Notes under the pieces: generated by a model
The model's database searches: none
What the model saw: only the letters and a program-made list of their open reading frames with translations
Told to the model about the DNA's origin: nothing
NCBI GenBank assembly: GCA_017458125.1
Contig: JAFTGB010000048.1
Coordinates: 1 to 64,000, forward strand
Source: Prevotella sp.
Lineage (GTDB): Bacteria; Bacteroidota; Bacteroidia; Bacteroidales; Bacteroidaceae
Length of the DNA stretch: 64,000 bases
Direction of reading: 5' to 3'
Shown here: positions 21,202-29,568 of the stretch, one piece after another
Position numbering within the stretch: position 1 is the first letter of the stretch
How the letters are laid out: every line of letters begins with the position of its first letter
Position numbers and translations under genes: made by a program

Positions 21202-22575
21202 TTATTTCTCTTGCAGCAGCTTCTGGAACTCGTCCAAAGTGATGTCTTTCTGGTTCAGTTTCACAACGTTCTTGAGGGCTGCCGTGAGCTTCACGTCGAC
21301 GGCTCGGTCTACGATGCCATCCATGTTCTCGCGCTTCTTCAGCATGTCCTGAGCGTAGTTCTCCAGATACTCGTCGGGGACGTTGGACATGCCGTACTGG
21401 GCAAACTGCGCGCGTGCTGCCTCCTTGGCCACCTGCTTCAGGTCGTCGTCTTCCACCTTGATGCCCTGGGCAGCCACAAGCTGCTCCTTGATGAGGTGCC
21501 AGCCCAGCTCCTTGATGCTGGCCTCGAAGTTCTTCTCCACGAAGTCCTCGGCATCCTTGCGCTCTTTGTTGTTGTTCAGCATGACGCGCTTCAGCAGGGC
21601 TTCCGGGAACTCCAGCTTGCCCACCTTATTCTCCATATACGCGCGCACGTCAAGGAGGAACTTGTAGTCGGAGTCGGCCTTGAACTGCTGGCCAATCATG
21701 TCACTGATCTTCTGGCGGAACTCCTTCTCGTCCTTCACCGTTCCTTCGCCGAAGGTCTGGTCGAACAGCTGCTGGTTGACCTCAGCCTTCTGGAAACGGC
21801 TGATTTCCGTAATCTGGTAGGTGAAGTCGCCCTCATGGTTCTTCACGTCGTCCTTCTCTATCTTCAGCAGGCTCGACACCTCGACGTCGCTCTCGGGGTA
21901 GGCCTTGCGCGGGTTCCAGGTGATGATGTCGCCCAGCTTGCTGCCGTCAAACAGCTTCTTCTGGTCGTCCACCTTAATATACTGCGGCATCAGCACGGCG
22001 TCAGCCACCGTAATGCCGTCAGCCTTGACATTGCCGTCGGCGTCCAGTTCGCGCAGGTCGCCCTTCAGCATGTCGCGCTCTTCGGCGTCGTAGGCCTCCA
22101 CCTTCTCGTAGTGTCCGGCGCGGCTCTGGTACATCTCCACCTGCTGGTCGACGAGCTTGTCTTCAACCGTGATGTTGTAGTAGTCTATCTTGTCCTTGTC
22201 CGTGAGGGCAGCCTCGAAGGCCGGAGCCACGGCAATGTCGAACTTGAAAGTCAGCGCAGCGTCCTCGTTCTCGAAGTCGAGGGTTTCCTGCTGCTCGCTG
22301 GGCAGGGGTTCGCCCAGCATCTGTATCTTGTTCTCGCGGATGTACTCATAGAGCTTTTCGCCCAGCACCTTGTTCACCACGTCAACCTTCACGGCCGTTC
22401 CGTACTGGCGTTTGATGAGCGACATAGGTGTCTGTCCGGGGCGGAAACCCGGCACGTTGGCACGCTTACGATAGTCTTTGAGAGTCTTCTCGACCTCCTT
22501 CTGATAGTCTTCTTTCTCCAGTGTAATGGTCATCAGACCGTTCACCTTGTCAGGAGCTTCAAATGTAATGTTCAT
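21202..22575 (-). CDS. tig: Trigger factor
   Basis: A 457-residue ribosome-associated chaperone with peptidyl-prolyl isomerase activity. The N-terminal ribosome-binding domain includes the conserved loop region FRPGQTPMSLI. The middle isomerase domain is less well conserved than in proteobacteria, which is usual for Bacteroidetes. The C-terminal chaperone domain (about 260-457) is alpha-helical and highly charged. It precedes clpP and clpX, the common arrangement that links folding and degradation of new proteins. A promoter box lies 45 bases upstream. Confidence 0.95.
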   Translation of the reverse strand: MNITFEAPDKVNGLMTITLEKEDYQKEVEKTLKDYRKRANVPGFRPGQTPMSLIKRQYGTAVKVDVVNKVLGEKLYEYIRENKIQMLGEPLPSEQQETLDFENEDAALTFKFDIAVAPAFEAALTDKDKIDYYNITVEDKLVDQQVEMYQSRAGHYEKVEAYDAEERDMLKGDLRELDADGNVKADGITVADAVLMPQYIKVDDQKKLFDGSKLGDIITWNPRKAYPESDVEVSSLLKIEKDDVKNHEGDFTYQITEISRFQKAEVNQQLFDQTFGEGTVKDEKEFRQKISDMIGQQFKADSDYKFLLDVRAYMENKVGKLEFPEALLKRVMLNNNKERKDAEDFVEKNFEASIKELGWHLIKEQLVAAQGIKVEDDDLKQVAKEAARAQFAQYGMSNVPDEYLENYAQDMLKKRENMDGIVDRAVDVKLTAALKNVVKLNQKDITLDEFQKLLQEK

Positions 22576-22620
22576 CTCTTTCTATACTTATTTTAATTAT
22601 TACATGCGATTTTGAGCGTG

Positions 22621-22628
22621 CAAAGGTA
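22621..22628 (-). promoter_or_regulatory. tig promoter -7 box TACCTTTG
   Basis: It fits TAnnTTTG, 45 bases upstream of the tig ATG at 22575. Confidence 0.6.
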
Positions 22629-22690
22629 CGAAGAAGTGAGCAAAACACAAAATAAAAGGACGTTTTTTAATGTTTATTTCAGAACAGGCC

Positions 22691-23335
22691 TTAACCGATG
22701 TACTGCATGATCAGCTCTGCCATCTCGTCTTCCGTCTTGCCGTCGGCACAGATGACCAGGTGGTAGTTGCGGGTGTCGTAGCGCGACTTGGAGGTGTATT
22801 TCATCACGTAGTTCTCGCGCATCTTGTCCACCTTCCGGATGGTTTTCTTTGCCTCCTCTGCGCTGATGCCCTGCTTCTCCATCACCCGGCGGATGCGGTG
22901 CTCCATCGAAGCCTGGATAAGCACCGACAGATGGTTGTGGTGGTGAGCAAACACATGGAAGGCGGTACGGCCGGCAATGACGCACGACCCTTCCTCGGCC
23001 ATGCCCTTCAGCATCTCCGTCTCTGCGGCATACATTTCCCGGGTGGTCACCAGCTCAGGCTCGCCATCCTCCGACACCTTGTAGTAATGCGGCCAGTTGT
23101 TGATGCCGCCCAGCGGCATCACAAAGCGCTGGAAGTCGCTCCACCAGTTATGCTTAATGCCCTTCAGCCGTTCTATCTCCTCCACGGTCAGGTTGAATTT
23201 CTCTTCAAGTCCCTTGACGAGTGCCTTGTCGTAGAAAGGCACCTGCAGCTTCTGAGCCAGTTTCTCACCTACGGTACGTCCTCCGCTTCCCAGTTCTCGA
23301 TTAATGGTTATGACAAATTGGTCGTTTTTGTTCAT
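22691..23335 (-). CDS. Cytidylate kinase-like family protein
   Basis: A 214-residue protein of the cytidylate-kinase-like family (P-loop kinase fold). The N-terminal loop reads INRELGSGGRTVGEKLA instead of a classical Walker A motif, a hallmark of this family. The later region VIAGRTAFHVF and the basic segment HRIRRVMEKQGIS resemble the lid of nucleoside monophosphate kinases. The true substrate is unknown; canonical Cmk is usually a separate gene. It follows lptB by 26 bases on the same strand, so the two probably form an operon. Confidence 0.85.
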   Translation of the reverse strand: MNKNDQFVITINRELGSGGRTVGEKLAQKLQVPFYDKALVKGLEEKFNLTVEEIERLKGIKHNWWSDFQRFVMPLGGINNWPHYYKVSEDGEPELVTTREMYAAETEMLKGMAEEGSCVIAGRTAFHVFAHHHNHLSVLIQASMEHRIRRVMEKQGISAEEAKKTIRKVDKMRENYVMKYTSKSRYDTRNYHLVICADGKTEDEMAELIMQYIG

Positions 23336-23361
23336 CGCTGTTCTTATTTATATGTTTCTTA

Positions 23362-24186
23362 TCAGTTTTCGCGGTCTTCCTCCTGTTCCTTGCGCCGCTT
23401 CTCCTCTGCCAGCTTGACGAAGTCTTTCTTCTGCAGCACAAAGTTCGAGCCCAGATACTTCTCCTTGACGATGGGGTTGACGGCCAGTTCCTCCGGCGAC
23501 CCCTTGAACAGGATGCGCCCCTCGAAGAGCAGGTAGGCACGGTCGGTGATGTTCAGCGTCTCGTGCACGTTATGGTCGGTTATCAGGATGCCGATGTTGC
23601 GGTACTTCAGCTGCCACACTATCTGCTGGATGTCCTCCACGGCTATGGGGTCCACGCCGGCAAAGGGTTCGTCAAGCATGATGAACTTCGGCTCGATGGC
23701 CAGACAGCGCGCTATCTCCGTGCGGCGGCGCTCACCGCCCGACAGGCGGTCGCCGGTGTTCTTGCGAACCTTCTGCAGGCGGAACTCCTTAATCAGGCTC
23801 TCCAGCTTCTCCAGCTGGTAGTCGCGGGGCTTTCCCGTCATCTGCAGCACGCTCAGGATGTTGTCCTCCACCGACATCTTGCGGAACACGGAGGCCTCCT
23901 GGGCCAGATAGCCGATGCCGGCGCGTGCGCGCTTATACACCGGGTAGCTGGTCACCTCCTCGTCGCCTAAGTAGATATGGCCGCCGTTGGGCACGATGAG
24001 CCCCGTGGTCATGTAGAACGACGTCGTCTTGCCGGCACCGTTAGGGCCTAACAGTCCGACTATCTCGCCCTGCTTCACGTCGAACGACACGTCGTTCACC
24101 ACCGTGCGCTTACCATATATTTTCACCAAGCCTTCCGTGCGAAGCACCAGCCGCTCAGCATTCTGTACGTTCCCCTGTTCGTCCAT
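23362..24186 (-). CDS. lptB: LPS export ABC transporter ATP-binding protein LptB
   Basis: A 274-residue ABC ATPase that powers lipopolysaccharide extraction from the inner membrane with LptF/LptG. The motifs are GPNGAGKT (Walker A), a Q-loop at YLAQEASVF, the signature LSGGERRR, Walker [14 protein letters not shown] and the switch His in [10 protein letters not shown]. It has a C-terminal Lys/Glu-rich tail. I chose the ATG at 24186: the upstream alternative at 24207 is a TTG that overlaps the promoter. The promoter box lies only 8 bases upstream of the ATG, so the mRNA may have almost no leader. Confidence 0.93.
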   Translation of the reverse strand: MDEQGNVQNAERLVLRTEGLVKIYGKRTVVNDVSFDVKQGEIVGLLGPNGAGKTTSFYMTTGLIVPNGGHIYLGDEEVTSYPVYKRARAGIGYLAQEASVFRKMSVEDNILSVLQMTGKPRDYQLEKLESLIKEFRLQKVRKNTGDRLSGGERRRTEIARCLAIEPKFIMLDEPFAGVDPIAVEDIQQIVWQLKYRNIGILITDHNVHETLNITDRAYLLFEGRILFKGSPEELAVNPIVKEKYLGSNFVLQKKDFVKLAEEKRRKEQEEDREN

Positions 24187-24194
24187 AACAGCTG

Positions 24195-24202
24195 CAAAGA
24201 TA
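24195..24202 (-). promoter_or_regulatory. lptB promoter -7 box TATCTTTG
   Basis: It ends 8 bases before the ATG at 24186, which predicts a leaderless or near-leaderless transcript. Confidence 0.55.
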
Positions 24203-24243
24203 GACAAAATTCGTAATATAAAAGCAAGTCGAAGAAAGAAATT

Positions 24244-24687
24244 TCATTTTGCAATGATTTTAACCTTCTCAGGACCGGTGGCTTCAATCCACATTAAGAA
24301 GCGGTAATCCTTGTAATTGTTGGTAACAATAATCCGGCATTTCTGCTTCATGGCCAGCACATATTGCACATTGTCCTCGATGTCGCCCCCCGTTTCGTTA
24401 AGAGCCTTGTCAATGTCCTTGGCCGTGAAGTCGATAACATTGAAACGATGCTGGATTTCGCGGACAATGCGACATATCTCGTCGTTGGACTTTTTCTTCT
24501 GATAGACCGAGATAAGCTGTGCCACGCTGAGTGCAGAGATATAGAGTTTCTTGCCTGTCAGCGAGTACAGATAATGCAAGCAGGCTGCATCCTTCTGGAA
24601 ACGTGAGTCACCGCTGTAGCCGCCAATAAGCACATTCGTGTCAACGAAGATATGGTTGGGATTGACAGCCTTTGCCTGTTTCGTCAT
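24244..24687 (-). CDS. PIN-domain protein, VapC-like toxin candidate
   Basis: A 147-residue protein with a PIN nuclease fold. The first acidic motif is FVDTNVLIGGY (about residues 14-24), a second acidic cluster lies in DFTAKDIDKALNETGGDIED (about 94-113), and the C-terminal VTNNYKDYRF gives the last. PIN toxins cleave RNA, commonly tRNA or rRNA. The gene begins 3 bases after the stop of a small upstream gene on the same strand, the usual arrangement of an antitoxin-toxin pair. Some PIN proteins are not toxins, so the role is inferred. Confidence 0.8.
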   Translation of the reverse strand: MTKQAKAVNPNHIFVDTNVLIGGYSGDSRFQKDAACLHYLYSLTGKKLYISALSVAQLISVYQKKKSNDEICRIVREIQHRFNVIDFTAKDIDKALNETGGDIEDNVQYVLAMKQKCRIIVTNNYKDYRFLMWIEATGPEKVKIIAK

Positions 24688-24690
24688 AGG

Positions 24691-24870
24691 TCAGAATGCC
24701 AGATGAGGAAATTGTTTCTTCTCTTGTTCGGTGAGCAGGTCGAGGTGGCCTGCCATCCAAACCCCCAGCTGGAAATCTACGACCTCCTTGTACTTCAGTC
24801 CCGTCTTCTCCAGGAGCAGTTGAAGCACGGCCTTGCGCTCCTTCTCAACTTGTTTCTGTTTTTCGCTCAT
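24691..24870 (-). CDS. Small partner protein, putative antitoxin
   Basis: A 59-residue protein, charged and helical at the N-terminus (SEKQKQVEKERKAVLQLLL), followed by a short hydrophobic C-terminal half. I see no known DNA-binding fold. The start at 24870 is preferred because the longer frame begins in the promoter box. Position and size fit a type II antitoxin for the PIN protein that starts 3 bases downstream, but no sequence motif proves it. Confidence 0.6.
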   Translation of the reverse strand: MSEKQKQVEKERKAVLQLLLEKTGLKYKEVVDFQLGVWMAGHLDLLTEQEKKQFPHLAF

Positions 24871-24897
24871 AAACCAGATGTTTGATGTGTACGGTGA

Positions 24898-24905
24898 CAA
24901 AGGTA
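24898..24905 (-). promoter_or_regulatory. Promoter -7 box TACCTTTG of the PIN gene pair
   Basis: It fits TAnnTTTG, 27 bases upstream of the ATG at 24870. Confidence 0.6.
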
Positions 24906-24992
24906 CTACTTTTTTCGCAAATTCATTACGCTTTGTGCGTTAAATGTGCAAAAAACGGGCGGAAAGGGGCTGAGAACACGCCCGACAGCCCT

Positions 24993-25212
24993 GCCAAATA
25001 CGTGCCGCAATGATGCCAAACAGGCCGTGCGGCGCTGACATTTGCCTGCGGTGCTTTTGCAATTTAAATTAAATTGCAGAGCAAATTAAATTAAATTGGT
25101 CAGCAATTTAAATTAAATTGGTGCGCAATTTAAATTAAATTGCAACGCCGCCGATGCTGTTTGGCAATGCCGGCGGCGCTGTTTGGCACAGTGGCGGTGG
25201 GGGGTTGGCAAT
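24993..25212. repeat. Tandem array B, ten units in a 22-bp frame
   Basis: The centre (25059-25146) has four 22-bp units, GCAATTTAAATTAAATTG plus four variable bases, with one A/T change in the second. The flanks keep the 22-bp frame with different, GC-rich units: left units at 24993 and 25015 start GCCAAA, a diverged one at 25037; right units at 25147, 25169 and 25191 end TTTGG or GTTGG. Left and right units are mirror images (GCCAAA...TTTGGC). I find no gene between 24906 and 25312; the rest of that stretch shows no other structure I can support. Confidence 0.8.
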
Positions 25213-25312
25213 ACGGAGAGACACGAAATCAGCCACGGAGCGGCCGGAACACAACTTGCGACGCACACAAAACAAAAACAGGCGGAAAGGGTGATTATTC
25301 AGAAATAATGAC

Positions 25313-25320
25313 TATCTTTG
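25313..25320 (+). promoter_or_regulatory. Promoter -7 box TATCTTTG
   Basis: It fits TAnnTTTG, 57 bases upstream of the ATG at 25378, and excludes the longer reading frame that begins at 25318. Confidence 0.6.
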
Positions 25321-25377
25321 CAGACAAATTGCGAAACACCGCGCACTACCAGACAGACAAACTACCGACCAACAGCT

Positions 25378-27531
25378 ATGAACATCAGAGCGACACTGAC
25401 CGCACTGCTGGCCGCAGCAGCCTCGCTGACGGCCGCCGCAGCACAGAAGGCCATCGACCGCAAGGCCTTAGTGATGAGAAACAACCCCGTGATAACCCGC
25501 GTCGACACGCTGGCATCGCTCAGCGTGGGCAACGGCGGCTTCGCCTTCACCACTGACGTGACGGGCCTGCAGACGTTTCCCGAGCACTACCGGCACGGCG
25601 TGCCGTTAGGTACGCAGAGCGAATGGGGGTGGCACAGCTTCGCCAACCCCGAGGGGCTGCGCATCGAGGAGTCGTACAAGATGTATGACTTCGGGCACGG
25701 TCACCGTGAGCTCTATGCCACGGAACATAAAGAAAAGGGACGCGCGCGCGAGGCCGCCAACTGGTTCCGGTCCAATCCGCACCGCCTGCACTTAGGCTGC
25801 ATAGGCCTGGAGGCAGAAGGGCTGAAACCCTCGGACATCAAAAAGCCCCGCCACACGCTCGACATGTGGACGGGACAGATAACGGCGCGCTTCAAGGCCC
25901 TGGGCAACGACTACGCCGTCAGCACCGTCTGCCACCCCCGGCGCGACATGGTGAGCGCACGGGTGCGCACACGCCGCGCCGCCATCAGCCTGCGCTTCCC
26001 CTACCCCACGGGCGCACACTCCGACGACGCCTGCGACTGGAGCGCCAACAGTCGCCACCAGACCACGCTGGTCTCGCAGGGCAACCGCAGTGCCGTGCTC
26101 AAGCGTACGCTCGACGGCACCACATACTTTGTCACCGTCAGCTGGCAGCAGCCGGCCCGCCTGACGGAGAAAGCACCCAACTACTGGGTGCTCCGTGCCG
26201 ACGGCAACGAGCTCACCTTCAGCTGCGAGTTTAGCGAAAACGGGAACGGGAACGAAGACGAAAACGAAAACGAAGACGAAAACGGGGGTTTTGAGGAGAC
26301 GCAGCAGGCCAGCGCCGACTACTGGAAAGACTTCTGGACGAAGGGAGCTGCCGTCGACTTCTCGCACTGCAAAGACCGCCGCGCCCGCGAACTGGAGCGC
26401 CGCGTGGTGCTCAGCCAGTGGCTGCTGGCCATCCAGTGCGCCGCCGGCACGCCGCCGCAGGAGACGGGACTGACCTACAACTCGTGGTTCGGCAAGTTCC
26501 ACATGGAGATGATATGGTGGCACCAGGCCTGGCTGCCGCTATGGAACCACGGTCAGCTGCTCGACCGCACACTGCGCTGGTACGGCAGCGTGGAACACGT
26601 AGCCCGCGAGATAGCCATGCGTCAGGGTTTCAAGGGCATCCGCTGGATGAAGATGACCGACCGCTCGGGCGAGGAAGCACCGTCGAAGGTAGGCAGTTTC
26701 CTCATCTGGCAGCAGCCCCACCTCATCTACCTGGCTGAACTGCTGTACCGCGCCACTGCCGACACTACGCTGCTCAGCCGCTATGGAAGGCTGATAGACG
26801 AGACGGCAACGTTCATGGCCGACTTCGCCACCTACGACCGCCAAGGCGACCGCTACGTGCTGCGCGGCATGATACCGGCACAGGAGACGCTGAAAGCCGC
26901 CGAGACCTACAACGCACCCTTTGAACTGTCGTACTGGTACTTCGGACTGCGCACCGCACAAGTCTGGCGCGAGCGCCGCGGACTGCAGCGCGTAGCCCTG
27001 TGGGACGACATCATCCGCAAGCTGTCGCCTTTGGCCAAGGACAGCGAAGGACGCTACTTAGCCGCCGAGTCGGCTCCCGACACCTACCAGACGCTGGCCC
27101 TCATCAGCGACCATCCCGCCGTACTGGGTGCCGTAGGCATCTTCCCCGAAAGCCGCCTGGCAGACCCGCGCGTGATGAAGCATACGCAGGAGTGGATATG
27201 GAACAACTGGAACTGGGACCACACCTGGGGATGGGACTACCCCATGGTAGCCATGAACGCCGCACGGCTGGGCGTGGCCGAGAACGCCGTCAGCGCACTG
27301 CTCATGGACAAGCGTACCAACACGTACCTGCCCAACGGCCACAACTACCAGGACGGAAGACTGCGCTGCTACCTGCCCGGAAACGGCGGACTGCTGACAG
27401 CCATCGCGCTGATGTGCGCGGGCTGGGACGGATGCACGGAGCCGAACCCCGGCTTCCCCAAAAACGGGCTGTGGGACGTGCGCTGGGAGGGACTGCACCC
27501 GCTGCCGGCCTACACCACCCCCGAACCATAG
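25378..27531 (+). CDS. Secreted (alpha/alpha)6-type glycoside hydrolase-like protein
   Basis: A 717-residue exported protein with signal peptide MNIRATLTALLAAAASLTAA. An N-terminal beta-sandwich region (about 25-300) opens with SLSVGNGGFAFTTDVTGLQT, as in GH65- and GH95-like enzymes. A helical catalytic-type domain follows, rich in aromatic residues (MEMIWWHQAWLPLWNHG, WIWNNWNWDHTWGWDYP). I do not recognise the exact family or the catalytic residues. Residues 287-304 are a low-complexity Asn/Asp/Glu/Gly run encoded by hexanucleotide repeats, placed at the linker between the domains. A strong terminator follows the gene. A carbohydrate substrate is likely but unknown. Confidence 0.8.
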   Translation: MNIRATLTALLAAAASLTAAAAQKAIDRKALVMRNNPVITRVDTLASLSVGNGGFAFTTDVTGLQTFPEHYRHGVPLGTQSEWGWHSFANPEGLRIEESYKMYDFGHGHRELYATEHKEKGRAREAANWFRSNPHRLHLGCIGLEAEGLKPSDIKKPRHTLDMWTGQITARFKALGNDYAVSTVCHPRRDMVSARVRTRRAAISLRFPYPTGAHSDDACDWSANSRHQTTLVSQGNRSAVLKRTLDGTTYFVTVSWQQPARLTEKAPNYWVLRADGNELTFSCEFSENGNGNEDENENEDENGGFEETQQASADYWKDFWTKGAAVDFSHCKDRRARELERRVVLSQWLLAIQCAAGTPPQETGLTYNSWFGKFHMEMIWWHQAWLPLWNHGQLLDRTLRWYGSVEHVAREIAMRQGFKGIRWMKMTDRSGEEAPSKVGSFLIWQQPHLIYLAELLYRATADTTLLSRYGRLIDETATFMADFATYDRQGDRYVLRGMIPAQETLKAAETYNAPFELSYWYFGLRTAQVWRERRGLQRVALWDDIIRKLSPLAKDSEGRYLAAESAPDTYQTLALISDHPAVLGAVGIFPESRLADPRVMKHTQEWIWNNWNWDHTWGWDYPMVAMNAARLGVAENAVSALLMDKRTNTYLPNGHNYQDGRLRCYLPGNGGLLTAIALMCAGWDGCTEPNPGFPKNGLWDVRWEGLHPLPAYTTPEP
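26236..26289 (+). repeat. In-frame hexanucleotide microsatellite
   Basis: Repeats of AACGGG, GAAGAC and GAAAAC encode residues 287-304 of the glycosidase-like protein. Because the unit is 6 bases, copy-number change would keep the reading frame. Confidence 0.75.
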
Positions 27532-27542
27532 ACATAACGTGA

Positions 27543-27580
27543 GACGGGCTCCTCCTTTCGGAAGAGCCCGTCCGCTTTTA
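27543..27580 (+). terminator. Intrinsic terminator
   Basis: GACGGGCTC (27543-27551) pairs with GAGCCCGTC (27564-27572), extended by TCC/GGA near the loop, followed by CGCTTTTA. It ends the glycosidase transcript. Confidence 0.75.
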
Positions 27581-27602
27581 ACCACATAAATCAGCTTTTT
27601 CC

Positions 27603-27770
27603 TTAGGGAAGGCTGATAGCCTCTGACGGACAAACGTCAGCGCATGTGCCGCACTCCGTGCAAGCGTCGGGGTTGATTGAATACTTGTCGCCCTCAGAGA
27701 TTGCTCCTGCGGGGCACTCATCGATGCAAGTTCCACATGCGATGCAGTCGTCACCAATTACGTATGCCAT
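27603..27770 (-). CDS. 2[4Fe-4S] ferredoxin
   Basis: A 55-residue protein, short enough to be missed by length cut-offs. Two full cluster motifs are present: Cys 9, 12, 15 and 19 (DCIACGTCIDECP) and Cys 37, 40, 43 and 47 (ACTECGTCADVCP). This is the classical clostridial-type bacterial ferredoxin, a soluble low-potential electron carrier used by pyruvate:ferredoxin oxidoreductase, hydrogenases and similar enzymes in anaerobes. Start MAYVIGDDC and length are typical. It has its own promoter box 50 bases upstream and stands alone, converging with the glycosidase gene. Confidence 0.95.
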   Translation of the reverse strand: MAYVIGDDCIACGTCIDECPAGAISEGDKYSINPDACTECGTCADVCPSEAISLP

Positions 27771-27819
27771 AATACTATAAATTTTAGTTTGTTAAATGAA
27801 ATACTTATTATTTGTGATG

Positions 27820-27827
27820 CAAAGATA
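27820..27827 (-). promoter_or_regulatory. Ferredoxin promoter -7 box TATCTTTG
   Basis: It fits TAnnTTTG, 49 bases upstream of the ATG at 27770. Confidence 0.6.
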
Positions 27828-27939
27828 GTGATTATTCTGAAATAATACCTAATTTTTGGTAGACTTTTTTCACCTTCTACACTTAATTTATACGCTATCG
27901 AAATAATAAACAGGCCACTGAAAACGTTATTTGGAAGAG

Positions 27940-28722
27940 ATGCATGCAATATATAATATAAGGTATAAACGGATGATGGCGGCACTGTCGGCAGCCCTCA
28001 TCCTTCAGTTCGCCGCCACTCCGGCCATGGCCCAGATGGACCGCCGCGTACAGAACAAGCCCTACATCGACCTGCGCCCGATGCACTTCGGCATACACGT
28101 CGGCGTACACTTGCAGGACGTGGAGTTCGACAACGTAGGACTGCAGACCATCACCGACGCGGACGGCAACGTGCACGAGGAGTACGTGCTGTGCGAGGCC
28201 GACAAGTGGAACCCGGGGTTCAGCGTCGGCGTGTTAGGCGAATTGCGCCTGTCGGACAACTTCGCGCTGCGCTTTGCACCCACTATGCACTTCGGTGCCA
28301 AGCACCTGACGTTCCTGAACATGAAGATGCACGACGAGCAGGGACGCCCCTACACGCAGACGCAAGACCTGAAGAACACCTACGTGTCGCTGCCCCTCGA
28401 CCTGAAGTTTGCTGCTCCACGATGGAACAACCACCGTCCTTACATCATCGCGGGCATCAACCCCATGATCAACCTGACCAGCGGCGACCAGGACATGGTG
28501 CGGCTGAAGCGCTACTGCACCATGATTGAGGTGGGACTGGGCTGCGACTTCTACCTGCCTTTCTTCAAACTCATACCCGAACTGAAGTTCTGTTTCGGAC
28601 TGAGCGACACGCTGGACCACAACCACGTCAACGAACTGCGCGATGAAAACCTGAAGGCTTATGCCCGTTCGGTCAGCAACGCGCAGTCCAAGATGATAGT
28701 CCTTACGTTCTACTTTGAATAG
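27940..28722 (+). CDS. porT: PorT-family outer-membrane beta-barrel protein
   Basis: A 260-residue protein with an N-terminal signal (MMAALSAALILQFAATPAMA) and a mature beta-barrel. The block NKPYIDLRPMHFGIHVG just after the signal is characteristic of PorT/SprT homologues, which are needed for the type IX secretion system in Porphyromonas and relatives. The start is uncertain between the ATG at 27940 and that at 27973. The C-terminus ends in an aromatic residue (LTFYFE). Its 3' end overlaps the converging 5'-nucleotidase gene by 13 bases. No other type IX genes are in the window, so the function is by family only. Confidence 0.8.
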   Translation: MHAIYNIRYKRMMAALSAALILQFAATPAMAQMDRRVQNKPYIDLRPMHFGIHVGVHLQDVEFDNVGLQTITDADGNVHEEYVLCEADKWNPGFSVGVLGELRLSDNFALRFAPTMHFGAKHLTFLNMKMHDEQGRPYTQTQDLKNTYVSLPLDLKFAAPRWNNHRPYIIAGINPMINLTSGDQDMVRLKRYCTMIEVGLGCDFYLPFFKLIPELKFCFGLSDTLDHNHVNELRDENLKAYARSVSNAQSKMIVLTFYFE

Positions 28723-29558
28723 AGGTCGACGACCATTTTCCCCACAAAGACGGCATGCTTGCCGTTCTGGTCGACGGCCACGGGCTTGCCGTCCATGTTC
28801 GTCTCGTGTTCGAGCTTATTAAAATAGGTGTGGGTGTGTCCGCCTAACACGAGGTCAATGTTGCGCGAACCCCTGATCATATATTGGTCGTCTTCGCCAC
28901 GGTTGCTGTTCCAACCCAAGTGCGAGATGCAGATGACCATGTCGCACTTCTTCTGCTCTTTCAGCATGGTTGCCGTCTCCAACGCCACGCGCACCGGGTC
29001 CAAGTAGCGCACTCCCGGACAGTTCTTGTCGCTGACGAGCCCCTTCAGCTTGGGCGACAAGCCGAAGACGCCTATGCGGACTCCGTTGCGCCGGATGATG
29101 ACGTAGGGTTTGACAAGCCCCTCGCAGGGCGTGCCGGTGAAGTCGTAGTTGGCGCAAACGATGGGGAAGTTGGCAGCCCGGAACATCTTAGCCATGGTCT
29201 CCAGCCCAAAGTCGAACTCGTGGTTGCCGATGGTAGCCGCGTCGATGCCCATGAGGTTCATCAGCCCCACCTCAACGTCACCCTTGAACATGGTGAAGTA
29301 GGCCGACCCCTGGCAGAAGTCGCCGGAGTCGAAATAGAGCAGGTCGGGGTTCTTCTGGCGCTCCTCTTGCAGCATGGCTATGCGGCGCAGGAAACCGCCA
29401 CGCCCGGCCTTCATGGTGTCGGGCAGCTGGACATTGACGGGGAAGATGGTCGAATGGGTGTCGTTGGTGTGCAGGATGACCAGCTGCTTGTGCTTCTTGG
29501 CTTGTCCGCTGAGCGCGACAAGGGCCACCAGTGCTATCAGGAAATATCTTGTCTTCAT
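28710..29558 (-). CDS. 5'-nucleotidase, metallophosphatase half
   Basis: A 282-residue exported protein with a signal peptide ending near SGQA. It covers the catalytic calcineurin-like metallophosphatase domain of 5'-nucleotidases: LHTNDTHS, YFDSGDFCQG, TIGNHEFDFG, CISHLGWN and LGGHTHTYF supply the two-metal site. The domain normally continues into a substrate-binding C-terminal domain; here that part is encoded by the separate upstream gene (29569-30339), 10 bases away. The two products probably act together on nucleotides in the periplasm. Confidence 0.93.
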   Translation of the reverse strand: MKTRYFLIALVALVALSGQAKKHKQLVILHTNDTHSTIFPVNVQLPDTMKAGRGGFLRRIAMLQEERQKNPDLLYFDSGDFCQGSAYFTMFKGDVEVGLMNLMGIDAATIGNHEFDFGLETMAKMFRAANFPIVCANYDFTGTPCEGLVKPYVIIRRNGVRIGVFGLSPKLKGLVSDKNCPGVRYLDPVRVALETATMLKEQKKCDMVICISHLGWNSNRGEDDQYMIRGSRNIDLVLGGHTHTYFNKLEHETNMDGKPVAVDQNGKHAVFVGKMVVDLYSK

Positions 29559-29568
29559 AGTCTGCTTA

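Noticed and set aside
21211..22596. 461-codon open frame on the plus strand opposite trigger factor
   Set aside because: Leu/Val/His-rich shadow of tig, which is certain on the minus strand.
25059..25146. Replication origin or iteron region
   Set aside because: AT-rich iterated units recall iterons, but there is no replication gene nearby and no DnaA-box pattern.
24993..25212. CRISPR array
   Set aside because: Units are 22 bp with no distinct repeat/spacer structure and no cas genes nearby.
27940..28722. Type IX secretion locus
   Set aside because: Only a PorT-like gene is present; no other T9SS components are in the window, so no locus is claimed.
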